A stretch of 64,000 nt of DNA from Pteria penguin (taxonomy: Eukaryota; Mollusca; Bivalvia; Pterioida; Pteriidae): contig CM068580.1 in NCBI GenBank assembly GCA_035048485.1, positions 41,219,585 to 41,283,584 on the forward strand, in the 5' to 3' direction. Each line of letters opens with the position of its first letter. Within the stretch, counting starts at the first letter, position 1. Under the pieces are notes generated by a model. It did not search any database, was not told the origin of the DNA, and saw only the letters and a program-made list of their open reading frames with translations. The translations under genes were made by a program, and so were the position numbers. Below, one piece after another: positions 33,200 to 45,440 of this stretch.

Positions 33200-36175
33200 A
33201 TAACGGTTTAAAGCATTAATGTCTTAAATATATTGACTTTTCTCCACTGGGTTGGTATCTATGTGGATGGATCTTACAATACCGATGATATTCTTAAACT
33301 CGTAAACTGCACTCTCTCAATATATATTGTTAAGCTGTTACGCCTTAAACTCAATTTCCCCATTAACTAATTCTAATGTCGTGATTTTCATTTCATTATA
33401 TAAATAAACATTCTTAACTCACACTGCGCTAAACGCCAACTATTTCGAAAAGTTCGAGTTATCAAGTTGACTGTACATGGCTTCCCTATGAAATGAAAAT
33501 AAAGGAGATTTTCTAAAAGTAAGAACTGAATTTTCGTTTCTTAAATATATAATATATAATAAATCTAAACAAGGATAAGTTTCTGACTTATTTCTCTCTA
33601 CATCATTCAAACCAAGGTCAAAGCAAGTAAGATTTATTAATTTATCTGAGCCAAGGGTGGACTTTCCATCAACTGTCAACAATTTTCATTTGTTCAGAAC
33701 GATTCAATGGATTTTGACAAAATTAAATAGGATTGAAGTCCTGTTATTGTTTGTCGGCCTGTTCCGTCCAACCAATTGCACCAGTCAGAGAGAATTAAAA
33801 AGGTGTGTTAAAATGTGTTGTTTTGATTTCATTCTGAAATCAGATCTTTTACTCTTTGACATTTTTTCTGACTTTTTTTTGTCGAATAATGTAATGAATG
33901 TAAATGGAAAGAAATTGAATACAAGAATTATTTTTAGGATAGTTTTTGCATTTTGTTTATTAAAAGAGGAGGGAGGGAATATATACTATTAGTTTGCAAT
34001 TATACACTTTGATGGTTTTCTTATTGGAACTAATGGGAGATTTTTTTTAAACTCTCTAAGGATGAAATATTCAAGAGTTCCTGCAAATGTCATGGGTCTT
34101 CAGCCAGCTCCTTTAAAGGAAAAATTCGGGAAAGAGTGACAGATATTTTAGTGGGCATTTCCCTTTTATAAACTACTTCAGACCTGCTACATACAAACAG
34201 AATGCACCAGAACGATCTGAAGAAGATATCACAAGAAGTGTTGTTTTGGTTCTATTCCGGACTGACGTTTTGACATCTCTGTAATTCAAGCCTAAAGTAA
34301 AATTTCTGAAAAAGGTTAAAATTCTGATACTTACTGTGTTTATCATGTGCTGAGGTGAACTGTATTAGCGCATTTTGGTCCGTTATTTTTAATCTGTAAA
34401 GCAACATAAAACACAAGCTCGAAGTAGACTTGATCCGACATTTTTCTGACGTTTTTCGTATTAGGGATATAACTGAGTTACCTTATTTCATTATTGTATT
34501 CAATTTCAGACTCCTTTAGATTCTACAAATATGAACAGTTCTACATTTTGTGAGCAATATCTGTGTAAATGATTATAAAAGAAATCATTAAGAGCGTCGT
34601 TTTATTATAGTTAGTGTTTTCTGGTGTAAATAAGACCAATTCAGGATATCATTCATCATGTATTGACCATCAAACACGATTTACAGCATCCGTAAATGTC
34701 CTTTCTAGATGTACTGTGTCAGTTGTTTCTCACCGGGTTTGTATGATCTTTATAATGATATACATTAGGGTTCTTAGACAGGGCTAATATTTCGTTTAGA
34801 ATTCTCTTTATGTGGTGCCTTTATTATCGTGTATTGTTACAGGGAAATTTATTTCTCTTTTTTCATATCAGATGGAAGCTACATCAAATACAATAATGTA
34901 ATTATTTTCCCTATTGCTCTCCTACTCAAGAAGACTTGCAATACTACGAAACATCTGTAATACCAAGAATCGAAACGATTTATTAAAGACGGTTGCCGAA
35001 TTATTAAAAAAATACTGCCAATTTATTTAAAATAATCTCTTTAATATATTTGTATTAAAATGAAAGAAAATCTTTCATCATTTTTGTATGACAGATAGTA
35101 CAATGGTTAATCATTCAAACGGAATGAATGGAGAGCTAAGCCCCAAGACTGATATCACTCATTGTTATAGCTTGTTTGCAGGTCCAAATTTGAACAATAT
35201 ATTGATGATTTTGTGCTAATCACAATCTACTATTGTGATTAAAGTAACATCGTAAATTTGTTTAGTACAGTATCTTTTGACTGTCCATCAGTATTAAATG
35301 CAGCTATCGCGTACAAATACGCTACATAACCCACGTTTTCCTTATGAGTTTTATTCATCTCGGTCGACCTCGGAAATTTTCATTTCCATAATGTATGCAT
35401 TGCACATGGTACAAATTCTACTTCTCGCATGCTTTACATCATACTTATTCTTTCTTTCTTTTCTTTTCCGAGTCACTTGGTGCAGAAGGCCGATTTCTTT
35501 TCTTTTTCTCTTCCTTATCTTCACCATTGTTGTTTTACTCCGTATGCAAATGAATAATTTTAAGGTCACGTGCGTATTCTCCGGTCTCGTACGAACGTAA
35601 GTAGGTTAAATTTGAGGGTCGTATTTCTAACTTGCTGCAGCAATAACTGTATAACCAAGGCTCATTCGGTTTTGGGGTCGCTGCAGTTTATTATCTTTTT
35701 ATAAGTAAAATAAGTTAGGAATATATTTTATTGTCCCCCTGATTTTATAAAATTAGACATTATGTATCTTTAATGAATGTGAAATAATACTGTATATCGA
35801 ATATTCAGAACATCACGAAGTTAAAAAAGATATATTCAATTTATTTCGTACAATTTAATGTATTGGTAAATGAGATGTAAAATCGTGTGTTGATATGGTT
35901 AGGTTTATGATGAGGACACTACAAAGGTGTTTTATGGTAGTGTATGACTTACTATATATTTGAATGTAAATTGTATACCTTGTTAGCTTAGTTTTATATT
36001 ATTTGCATGTCCTTGGAAACGTTTCTTATACCACTGAGTGGCATGCCTTTTATTCTTTCTTTTTTTTTACTAGCATTTGAAATTTATGATTCACTAATCA
36101 GTTTTAATGTATTGGTATAGGGTTCAATTCGAAACGGACATGCGGATCGAACAATTATTTGGACATAAAAATTAA
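33200..36175. other. No gene recognised
   Basis: AT-rich, apparently low-copy sequence. The open frames at 33657-33992 (111 codons) and 35298-35600 (100 codons) are the longest; neither has a domain, signal or splice context I can defend, and their composition is that of the flanks. Confidence 0.5.
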
Positions 36176-36179
36176 AAAT

Positions 36180-36300
36180 CACAAAAATATTAGATTATAA
36201 TGTATATACCGTACCGATTTAGGACGAATATTTGAAATGATAATCATCACTCAATTGCTTAAGTTAACGAGCCGACTTTCCCTCTAACCGCAAAAGCAAT
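36180..36300 (-). mobile_element. R1-like relic
   Basis: Keeps caaaaatattagattataat, a gtaccgatttaggacgaata block and a cactcaattgcttaagttaac block, aligned with the middle of R1 on the - strand. Confidence 0.5.
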
Positions 36301-36364
36301 GTAAACAAAAATTGATTGATTGAATATTGTTTTACCTTATTCCACGATTATATCACGTATATGG

Positions 36365-36545
36365 TGACGGCATCAACCTGATGCATTGCATACAATTATT
36401 ACGTGCCACGCCTACCGTGACAAGGGACTTCGGTTTTACTGTCTCATTCGAAAGACAAAACACCGGTGTGCCCTGGGCGGGATTCGAACTCAGGACCTCT
36501 CGATCACGAGACGAGCACCTTATCCATTAGGCCACACCGGTTTTG
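36365..36545 (-). mobile_element. tRNA-derived SINE-like element
   Basis: On the - strand from about 36540: TGGCCTAATGGATAAGG matches the D-arm and box A of arginine-type tRNAs, and AGTTCGAATCC is a good box B. The anticodon arm pairs four of five bases around the loop CTCGTGA. The T-stem is mispaired and the acceptor does not fold in standard register, so it is not a functional tRNA. CACACCGG/CCGGTGTG flanks form an outer inverted repeat, and TTTT follows. Further down is a body block (gcaatgcatcaggttgatgc) also found with the relic at 44865-45035 and near 56030. Confidence 0.6.
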
Positions 36546-36549
36546 TAAA

Positions 36550-37346
36550 AGATAAGACACATCTACATCTATATATTTATAAATAAGTAACATAAGTTTA
36601 AGGTCTCCTCTTGAATTTGATATTATATTCATCTCTCAATAAACAGAATACTTTGAAAACATTGCAAAAATGGTAAGTGTATGTGAAATACTTCACTTCA
36701 TTTATATAAATGTTTTATATCTCGCAGATTGTTCCAAATGTAAAGTGAACCAAGGAATTCATCGATGTTTGTCAGTAATAAGGTTAATATGTAAGCCATA
36801 AATTAACATGCGTGAACACAAAACAGCGAATGAGTTGGCACTTTGCATTTTCACATGATTTAGCAACTCGGTGCTTAGTCATAAAATCACCGTATTATAC
36901 TTAGAACATCACCGTTTCTTGTATCTTAAGCTTGATCATGAAGGCTCACAATGAAAAATAAAATCTCTTTTCTCAGATGCAAAGCCATTATTTATCTCTT
37001 TTTCTGCTCGGTGGTGCTCATTATGCATCATAGAAAAAGGAATTTTATGGATTCTATGTAACGAAGAAGAGGAAATTTGAAGAGAAGGAATGAAACATGT
37101 TATACGCCGTAATACCTTATTTATAATTTTTTAACGTGCTCAATTCCTGAATATCAGATCACAAAAATACAGGATAGTCAATTAACACTGAAAGTATGTA
37201 TGAAAACACTAGAGCATAATTTGCCTCTGTTCATGATAATACATAAACTACAATAAAAGACAAATAACAAAGGATTTATTAAAGACAATACTACCAAGTA
37301 CCATTCGAAACATAACCCAAGATTCTGTGTCCCTCAAAATATTCGA

Positions 37347-37434
<88 letters not shown>

Positions 37435-40400
37435 GTTGGTTGACAAAAATGCTTCAGGTCCAGAATCTGAATCCTAGTTTCAGTGTTGTAGGAGGACTTA
37501 ATCCTATCCATGATTAAGGATTTTAAAATAATATCACAGCTAAAAGGATTTCAGCGTCTTCATGATCAAATGTACTATTAGTTGCCACGTTGTACAAAGA
37601 AAAAAGATTTTCAGAGATTAAAGTAAAATTTAATTATCAGTTGGACCTCCTGACCTAAGGGTCATGAAATTCATAGTTCTCTTTTGAAAACGATGTGTAC
37701 ACTTTATCAATATACAAGTATATGACACAGTGATACTGGGAGAATTTTTTTAACGAAGTACCTGGTATACATTTTACAATTTCGTTACTCTGCTCGTCAT
37801 TACTAATTGTAAGATTTATTCCTAGCGTTTTAGCCTTTAAAACGTAGGGCTTTAGGATAATTAATTTCAATATATATGTAACTCTCATTCTTTTGATGCT
37901 TCATGTGAAACATGTTGAGTACGAGTCTTGTAGTTTTGAAGATGATCATAATGAACATCACAAGATTAACTTTTATATATAATTTAAGGGTACAAAAGAT
38001 TGACAAAAGTGGTTATATTGGAGGTTGGTTAACGTTGACCAGAGGGACGTTAGAGTTGACTATAGCCAAAGTTGTACACTTTTCAGCATACTACCTTTGC
38101 AACAAATTTATTGGGGGTATATAATATTGCTTCAGTGCATATGGCTGGGTAAGGAAATTTTACCACACTAATGGGAGATACCGCCATTAACTGCAGTCCT
38201 AATACTTAGGGAGGAAATAAAACATATTCCCGCAAAAGTGACGTAAAGAACAATGGTACGTTATTGTGACGTCATAAGGTTGTTAACTCCAATTGATGTT
38301 ACTAACTGATAGTACACAAGCGCCGCCTAACGGACGGTACCTTCCATTGAGTGACGATGTCACTTCCATTGGTTCCATTACACAACTGTATTACTATCGA
38401 AATTGTTTTGTGATCTCCTTTTAAGGAACTATAACACATTATCCGAATGTAGCTTCCTTTTAAGTGCTTATTCTTGTGAGTTTGTATGTCCTTGGAAACT
38501 TTTATTTGCTGAAGGATGACCTCTAGTGTGTATCTCAATCTGTGAATGGTCTTGTACGCATCGTCTTCAAACGCAATGCAAAGGAGTTCAGTAGGAAAGT
38601 GTGATTGATACATATACTTTCTACAGAAAAATAGTATCTCTTAGTAAATATAAAAGTTATCACTAAGTTGTACTTGTTTTCAGTACACAAATGATGTATG
38701 TGCACCGACGACATGATAGAATTTAAAGTGAAATCCATATACAAATTTATAATTTAGTCATGCTTTAATAACATGAATCCATATAAACTTGGGCGTGTCC
38801 CGTAAATTAGAGCTGCTCATGTTATAAGATCATTAACAAAAACGGATATAATTCACTCATCTATCTGAATGATACAAGGTAATGCAGTATAAATAATTCA
38901 ACATACCGGATGATTTCCCTGGAATATTACGTAACAGAAACCATATAAAGTGTCGGCGGTATCATATGAATGTAAATCTCTCCGCTTCTTGACTATAATT
39001 CAATGCTTTCTGTCTTTATATCTGAATAATTAAATAATAGAAATCTGGAGATATTTATTTGATGGCAAATGGCCTTCGTATCGAATCAAACACTGGGATA
39101 AAAGTGTTTTGATATTAATTTTTAAAATGGCAAAAATATTCTCAAATAAGAATTTCCGTTATACCTACACGTATCTCTGTCGTGTGATGCTTTATGCTTT
39201 CCCTCCCTATTTAGTAAAATGTATTTTTATGTACCGTTCACCTGATGCTGTTTGACTTTGTTTACTTGCCAATATCCAAAGGCATCTCATCCGTTGAAAT
39301 CGTTCTTGTCAATTATATTCTGTCGTTCACGGCGAGTGCATGTCACCAAGAAGGAAACGAGTATTTCTCCAGGGCACCTGATCTCAAGGTTCAGAAATGT
39401 TTACTGTGTTACAATGTTTTGAGTGCCGAAAAAAAAAAGAAGAAAAGAAAAGAAACATGTCACTCTTGTATTTCACACTACAATGGATATGTATATACCA
39501 CTTGTTGGTCGCAGAATTTCTATTTAAATAATTTGATTTCTTATTATTTTCAGCATCAACAGAATAAAGTGTGAGGTTGGATGTTTTCGTCTCGAAAGGA
39601 CCTCTTAGTATAATGGCTTTTCTTTGCTATCTCATTTATCTTATAGGCTGTCAAATGATACACTCGTGCCAGTATGTAACTATCATCGAGAATTGTAGGT
39701 TGTCATTTACGCATGAAATCGGCTTCCATTTCCTTCTGTTGTATATTTTCTCAATTACTTCCAAATCAGATATAATACATGTATGTGACAAAGGGCGCAC
39801 TTAACATTTTTAACTCTGAAAGAAAATTGATAGACATTTGCCAAGACCACCCGAACGGAGATTTTCCACTCAAATCTTTCTTGCTAACGTCTTCGGTTTT
39901 GCAACTTACGTTGGTTGACCTGTTGAATATTTATTTTGATAAAACTCATTCTCGTTTCCATGGTAGTATTGTTCATTTACATTTTCTAATGTATCAACAC
40001 TTTAAACAATATATTTGAAACTCTTTTGAATTAATTTTTCATTTTTCAAATTGTCGAGGACTAAAAGAGTTGAGGATATTTCTTAATCAAAACTTGTGTT
40101 TTGTGGGTCAAACACTTTTGTGTGACAGATCTAGAGTGGCATAATAATTGTCTTTGTCGTTGTATCTGCTACTGAAATAAGACTTATGAGTACAGTCCAT
40201 CATTAAAATCCAAAATAGCCATACATGCAGGTAATAAATCATTGAAAACGCTTCGCAGAGATGATACTATGTCTTGATTTACGTTCTTCCAGAACACTCC
40301 CAGACTATACGACTTCAAAATTAATATTGAGAAATGTGACATCCCAATTATTTAATATCAACCTATATTATATAAGAGTCCTTTAAATCCTATTTCATAT

Positions 40401-40915
40401 CCAATTCTCTTTACTGTTCCAATACTATGCTATCTAAACATTAATAGTCTCCCGAACAGCGAATGCAAAATTGTACGGTTAAAGATTGTCATGTTAATAT
40501 TAATTAATTTCGAACAATCAATATCTAGAGCAGTCTTCGAGGAAATCCATCCGAGAAGCTATAAAGGTACTTAAGTTGCTACATTTGTTTATCTACTTAT
40601 ACTGCATTTTAACTATACGATTTAATTCAAATTGAGTAATTATCTACAACAGATTCCTGTTTCACTGAGATGTCAAAATCATATCTCTGTTCTTCAAATA
40701 TATATAATTCGATCAGGTTTTCTAATAGACAATATCTATGTGTATTTTAAAAGTAATATTTACCAACTATTTATTCCCGCTGGACATTAACAGCGCAGTC
40801 CCTTACGGATGATATTTTTGTCAGGGGAATTCCATGCAACAAAAAACTGACTGATCGACTTTATATATACATACCTAACAACATACATCGAAAGGGCATT
40901 CAATTTGACTTATAC
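36550..40915. other. No gene recognised
   Basis: Apart from the (GA)n tract at 37349-37432, I see no supportable feature. Open frames of 70-109 codons (37912-38124, 38302-38613, 39245-39574, 39571-39804, 39779-40018) have no recognised domain. The cluster at 39245-40018 is slightly unusual in packing three frames on one strand, but nothing links them as exons. Confidence 0.5.
37349..37432. repeat. (GA)n microsatellite
   Basis: About 42 uninterrupted GA dinucleotides. Confidence 0.98.
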
Positions 40916-40917
40916 CA

Positions 40918-41122
40918 GGCATTAACTGGCACACGGGTTTCTCCAGACTTTCCACTGTGGCATTAACTGGCACACGGGTTTCTCCAGACTTTCCACTATG
41001 GCATTCACAGGCACACGGGTTTCTTCAGACTTTCCACTGTGGCATTAACTCACACATGGGTTTCTCCAGACTTTCCATTGTGGCATGAACTTGCACACGT
41101 GTTTCTCTAGACTTTCCACTGT
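40918..41122. repeat. 41-bp minisatellite, five units
   Basis: Units begin ggcatt or ggcatg at 40918, 40959, 41000, 41041 and 41082. Each contains gcacacgggtttctccagac and ttccactgt. The exact 41-bp period is kept; a few substitutions separate the units. Confidence 0.95.
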
Positions 41123-41129
41123 GGCAAAT

Positions 41130-41835
41130 CTTACAAATCAATAAACAGAAGCAAGTTAAGGCCCGGAAGTAATCAGCCTGGATAATCTTCAGTTTGGAAT
41201 GGATATTTACCCATTTGACATGTCAATTAATCAATGATAATACATGTGATGAGGAAAGCCAGGAAACACATTTCTTAAGCATGAATATCAAAAACATTGA
41301 TAAATTCATGTGTATATCTATTCATGCATTTACATGATGATTTCGTATTTCATGGTCTAAACTACCTCGGGTTTAATGTGTCTTAATTTGCTAAATCATT
41401 CTGTTCACTTTGCTTTCGTCCGAAGTTTTATTTATTTATTTATTATCCCATAGTTATAGATGCTAATTAAGATTCTTGCTAAATATTACAGTCTGCTCGC
41501 TTTGCGATAGAGAGTACAGTAATATTTTGATAATGTTGCTTTATAGTATGATATAATGTTAGTGTGTTATTCTATATCGTTATCATTTTGCTGTGAATAT
41601 CTGTAAATCTCTTTGACAGGATAGCTGGATATCATTTACTGAGGAAAGCATATCGTGTTTTCATTTCGTTTTCTTGCATTAAAGTAAGTAAATACACCAC
41701 TTACTTAATATATTTATAGGTCTTCTTATTATGCATTCTGCTTTTATCTATAGCGATTCCGACAGCATGAGAGTCTAAGTATAGCACACAGACCTGTGAT
41801 GGGCAGTATGAACAAGCTAGATATGTGTTAATTTA
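41130..41835. other. No feature recognised
   Basis: AT-rich unique-looking sequence with no supportable frame or repeat. Confidence 0.5.
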
Positions 41836-41839
41836 TCAT

Positions 41840-42222
41840 GATGATGTCGCATATATTTTTATACCATTATGTGTTTTACAATACCTTACGTGTTTATATT
41901 TTTATGACCTCTCAATATGCGATTCCTGTTGACCCTTGTTCTTTACATGGAGGATTATTTATAAATTTTTAAATGTACGTCCTTTGATTGTTCTGCTGTT
42001 ACGGTGAGTGGGAAGGTAGGCCCGTGGACTGGTTAACCACACCATTTGTTTGGCTTTTGTCAAATTAAATGACCGTCCTAAGTCGGTATCGTAATTGCAC
42101 TACAATCAAATATTTTTGTAATGTGTTATATGTTCTAGTATATTATTTATATTCATGTATTGTATAGCTCCATGGTGACTTCTGCCACATAACTGAGCCA
42201 GTAACTCCTCTTTTTTCTTTTA
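41840..42222 (+). mobile_element. 5'-truncated R1 (PLE 3' end)
   Basis: Begins at gatgtcgcatatattttt and ends at ccagtaactcctcttttttc, nearly identical to the corresponding part of 1658-2212. The 5' end is truncated and the 3' end is shared with the other copies. Confidence 0.75.
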
Positions 42223-43690
42223 TATGGAGGAATAGAAAATATATTGAATTCAACAATATATGATGTATTCTTGAAGAGGTTGCTACAATACGGGACATCC
42301 AAGATAAGCGTCCGCTTCGAATTTTACATACTTCGTCTTGAAATGTTAGGCATTAAATGTCCGGCATTGTATAAATCCGCAACTATAAACTTTTTGTGAA
42401 ACAAAGTGGTAGAGGACATTTGTTTGTACAATGATATTTATAAACACGTTTTAATAATACAGAAAAACAATTACACCAGTACAAGTCTTATTTTCATCAT
42501 TTTGAAGTATATCCATTAGGGTTGTTGGTCAAGGTTTCACCGGATTATATTATGCCGGACATAGAATGCACTATATTTCACTTAAATCGAATCACTGCTG
42601 CGTATCTCGGAAGAAAAAAGAGGAGTTACTGGCTCAGTTAAGTCCTGTATAGCAATATATTCTATGTGTTCGAATACAGTGCAATTTCTGCTAGGCAACA
42701 GTAACAGAGTGAAGGCCATGAGCAGTTAAAACTTATATCTTCCTTATATTTTATGCATGTTATCTTAATTGCATTATTAGTTTACGACTATGAATTATAT
42801 TGTATATACTTGTAACTAACTTTATTTTGATAACCTCTTTTTCATTTTTTCTTAGAGGGCTTTTTCGACTTCATAATTAGAAATGCTTGTTATTGACAAA
42901 ATGCGCAGAATAAAAGTAATTGTCTTAAATATAAATAATTTTTCTACGTAAATCATTGGGTCTGGCCCTGTGGATCACGAGAACATGACCCCAAGATTAT
43001 GAATTTTGGTATTTTTAACTTTCCTACACCTTGCATACAATTCCTCGGTCAAATTAAGACTTGATTAGAAGATTATCTGATTGAATACTTTGCTATTGTG
43101 TAACAAACGTAAAGTTTAAGCAAAAGGACTTTTTTCTTATAAAATGCATAGCTTTTTCTCCAGATTTCTTGCGTTATGATACTCATATTTTGTATTTTCT
43201 TATGTTAAACATGCTCCATTCCAAAAATTTGTGACAATCGACCTTGTTCTCTATAAAGAGACAGAAATAAATATACCATTTGTTAAGTGCGACACATTGC
43301 GTAGATGGAGATCAATAGCAATATGACACCTCTGAACTGAAGCTAATTATTATATGTACTTTCACAAAATGTTTAGAAACATGTACATACAAACATGTCA
43401 ATTATGTTTCATATTTTTCTCATATTGTTTATTATTTTAATCAGGCAAACCTTAGACACATCCTCTTTTAATTTTCATGCAGCACTGCCCACACCATAAT
43501 CCAGCATGTTAAAGAGATCGATATCCAACTTAATGTGGTAAAATATCCTAGATGCTTTATATATGTCAGAGAACATTTAGCTAAGCAGACGTATCCCTCA
43601 TTTAAACAATCTATACCAGGGACACACAAAAAAAATTTGTATTTTTTCTCAATGAACGACGGATTTGTATACAGCGTGTTATAATATTCT
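42223..43690. other. 5' flank of the receptor's first exon; one short R1 tail
   Basis: No gene. At 42608-42640 (- strand) lies a scrap of about 30 bp of the R1 3' end (agaggagttactggctcag). I do not see a clear core promoter for the exon at 43697. Confidence 0.5.
42608..42640 (-). mobile_element. Minimal R1 3'-end scrap
   Basis: Reads aagaaaaaagaggagttact then ggctcagtta on the + strand, the complement of the terminal 30 bases of R1, with unrelated sequence on both sides. It may be an extremely 5'-truncated insertion. Confidence 0.6.
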
Positions 43691-43696
43691 TTCGAA

Positions 43697-44000
43697 ATGA
43701 ACACGTCGGATTCAAATATGGAAACTTTCAATGACAATTGTTCTACGGGAGACTATATCGAAGATACAGTCTTTTTTCCACTGATTAAACATCCCATATT
43801 TGTAGTCACCATTTTTTCAATTGTCTATGGAATCGTTTTCATTATGGCACTGGTAGGAAACATTCTGGTCATCATCGTTGTCCTTAAAAATCCGTGGATG
43901 CAGAACGTGACAAATTATTTCGTCGTCAACCTGGCTATAGCTGATATACTGGTTGCAGTATTTTGTATACCATGGACGTTATTGGATAACATATATTCAG
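43697..44000 (+). CDS. Neuropeptide-type GPCR, alternative first exon A (TM1-TM2)
   Basis: Encodes 101 residues plus one base: an acidic extracellular N-terminus with possible N-glycosylation sites at NTS (2-4) and NCS (14-16); TM1 at about 36-60 with the class A GN motif (LVGNILVIIVV); ICL1 with NPWMQNVTNYF; and TM2 with NLAIADILV. The last bases, TCAG, abut gtatta at 44001, giving a donor in phase 1. Exon 2 at 55196 has the matching acceptor phase; joined to exons 2 and 3 it gives 403 codons and a full 7TM receptor. It is about 60% identical to exon B over 68 residues by hand count. No exon 2-like sequence was found between 44001 and 52263, so it must splice across 11.2 kb, or be an orphan left by a partial tandem duplication. 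Upstream ATG choice: first in frame after stops. Confidence 0.8.
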
Positions 44001-44304
44001 GTATTATACACTTTGTATTTATCAATCATCAGTAATTGATAGCCATGATATTTCTATGTTCATCGATTACAACATATAACAAATATCTGTGCTTCAAACC
44101 TACGTATTTGTAATATTATGTGTTGATTATGTATCGATAAATCGTTTATCTAAATTTTATTTTTTATTTGATTAAATCGGAAGAATATAGAGACGTAAGA
44201 TACTTAGACCCTACTCCTGAATCTAGTAACAAATTAAAATTGTGAAGTGTTTCGAATAAAACTCTCGGTACTAACGTTGATGACAGAAAATATAAATATA
44301 AATT

Positions 44305-44500
44305 AAATTTAACCACACCAATGGAGTGACGTTTGTTACTTCAATTGACCATCATCAGTATCGTAACTGCAGCACAATCGAATATGATTTAATGGTTTTT
44401 TTCTGTGTATATTTTACTATTGTCATGTTTTGTGTGCATGTCCTTGGTGATTTGTGTCATACAGCTTTGTCAGATGTTTTCTCTTTAATACAGTCGACAT
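44305..44500 (+). mobile_element. R1-like PLE 3' tail, subfamily B
   Basis: Contains accacaccaatggagtgacg, ttacttcaattgaccat, cagtatcgtaactgcagc and, at the 3' end, cttggtgatttgtgtcata with agctttgtcagatgttttct. Same subfamily as 23185-23350 and 23575-23810. Confidence 0.6.
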
Positions 44501-44864
44501 TATTCATTAATATCAGAGTTACTTATAAATGTCATGATAGTACTACCAATGTTTTATTTCACTACTGATTTTCCAGACCTTAGTCTCTACAAGGAGAGAC
44601 AGGTGATTTTGAATCCGCATCCCCGTTCTGATCATAGGTATCAGATTAATGCTGAACATTTCGAATTACAAAAAATCTACCTTTGTAACCCAAAGTATCA
44701 TATTCACTTGCCAAAAATTTGAAGTTGGTCACGATGTTATATATTTAATATTGAACCCTCATCTTGTCTGACCTATGTCATTAAGAAAAAGTGATAATGA
44801 AACATTTTGGAATGAAGAGAGAGATGTTGCAAATCGTATCACATCAAATTATTGCACACAAATG

Positions 44865-45035
44865 CTGACGGCATCTGCTTGATGCAATGTTCAGAAATGC
44901 AGACCAATATAATGGGATCCACTGGCATATTTTACGTCATGTCCGAAAGGTGATCGAGGAATCACTAGGAGGACTCGAACCAGGGGCCTCTGTATCATGG
45001 TTAATCATCTAACTGGTAGAGCCACGATGGTCTCT
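44865..45035 (-). mobile_element. tRNA-derived SINE-like relic
   Basis: On the - strand: a box-A-like GTGGCTCTACCAGTTAGATG and a box-B-like CTGGTTCGAGTCCTC. Downstream is the gcatcaagcagatgccgtca body block, as in the copy at 36365-36545 but diverged. Not foldable as a functional tRNA. Confidence 0.5.
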
Positions 45036-45254
45036 ATAGTATAGTAAAATAGACAATAGTTCATAAAATAAGAATAACATACAACAATTTAATTGGACAG
45101 AATGGTGCTTACTCTATCTTTACACCTGTTTTCACTTCTTATTTAGTCTTTACATAAACTACACAAATGGTTTGCGTTGTTTTGCCTTTTTGTTACCCAT
45201 CATTGAAATCAATGATGTTTAAGGACTTATATATACTTTTATATGTGTATGGAA

Positions 45255-45440
45255 AGGTGTGTCCGTATACCAGATAACCACACCAACAGAGTGACGACTT
45301 TCATTTCAATTGACTGTCCTAAGTCAGTGCCTAAACAGCACAAGAATATAATATTTATGAAGTCTGTGCGCTTATTCTTGTATACTCTGGAAGTATGTGG
45401 CGACTTTCCTCATACGACTGAGAGAGATGTTTTCTTCTTA
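45255..45440 (+). mobile_element. R1-like PLE 3' tail, diverged
   Basis: Blocks ggtgtgtccgtataccag, accacaccaacagagtgac, ttcaattgactgtcctaagt and gtatgtggcgactttcctca follow R1 order. More diverged than other copies. Confidence 0.5.

Noticed and set aside
35298..35600. A 100-codon hydrophobic frame as a membrane protein gene
   Set aside because: No start context, no splice sites, no repeat or homologue recognised; pyrimidine-rich sequence gives hydrophobic codons by chance.
36460..36545. A functional tRNA gene
   Set aside because: Boxes A and B are good, but the T-stem is mispaired and the acceptor stem does not fold in standard register; read as a SINE head.
37248..37511. Serine-leucine repeat frame on the - strand
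   Set aside because: Translation of the (GA)n microsatellite.
43468..43737. 89-codon - strand frame over the receptor's first exon
   Set aside because: It overlaps exon A antisense and has no recognisable features.
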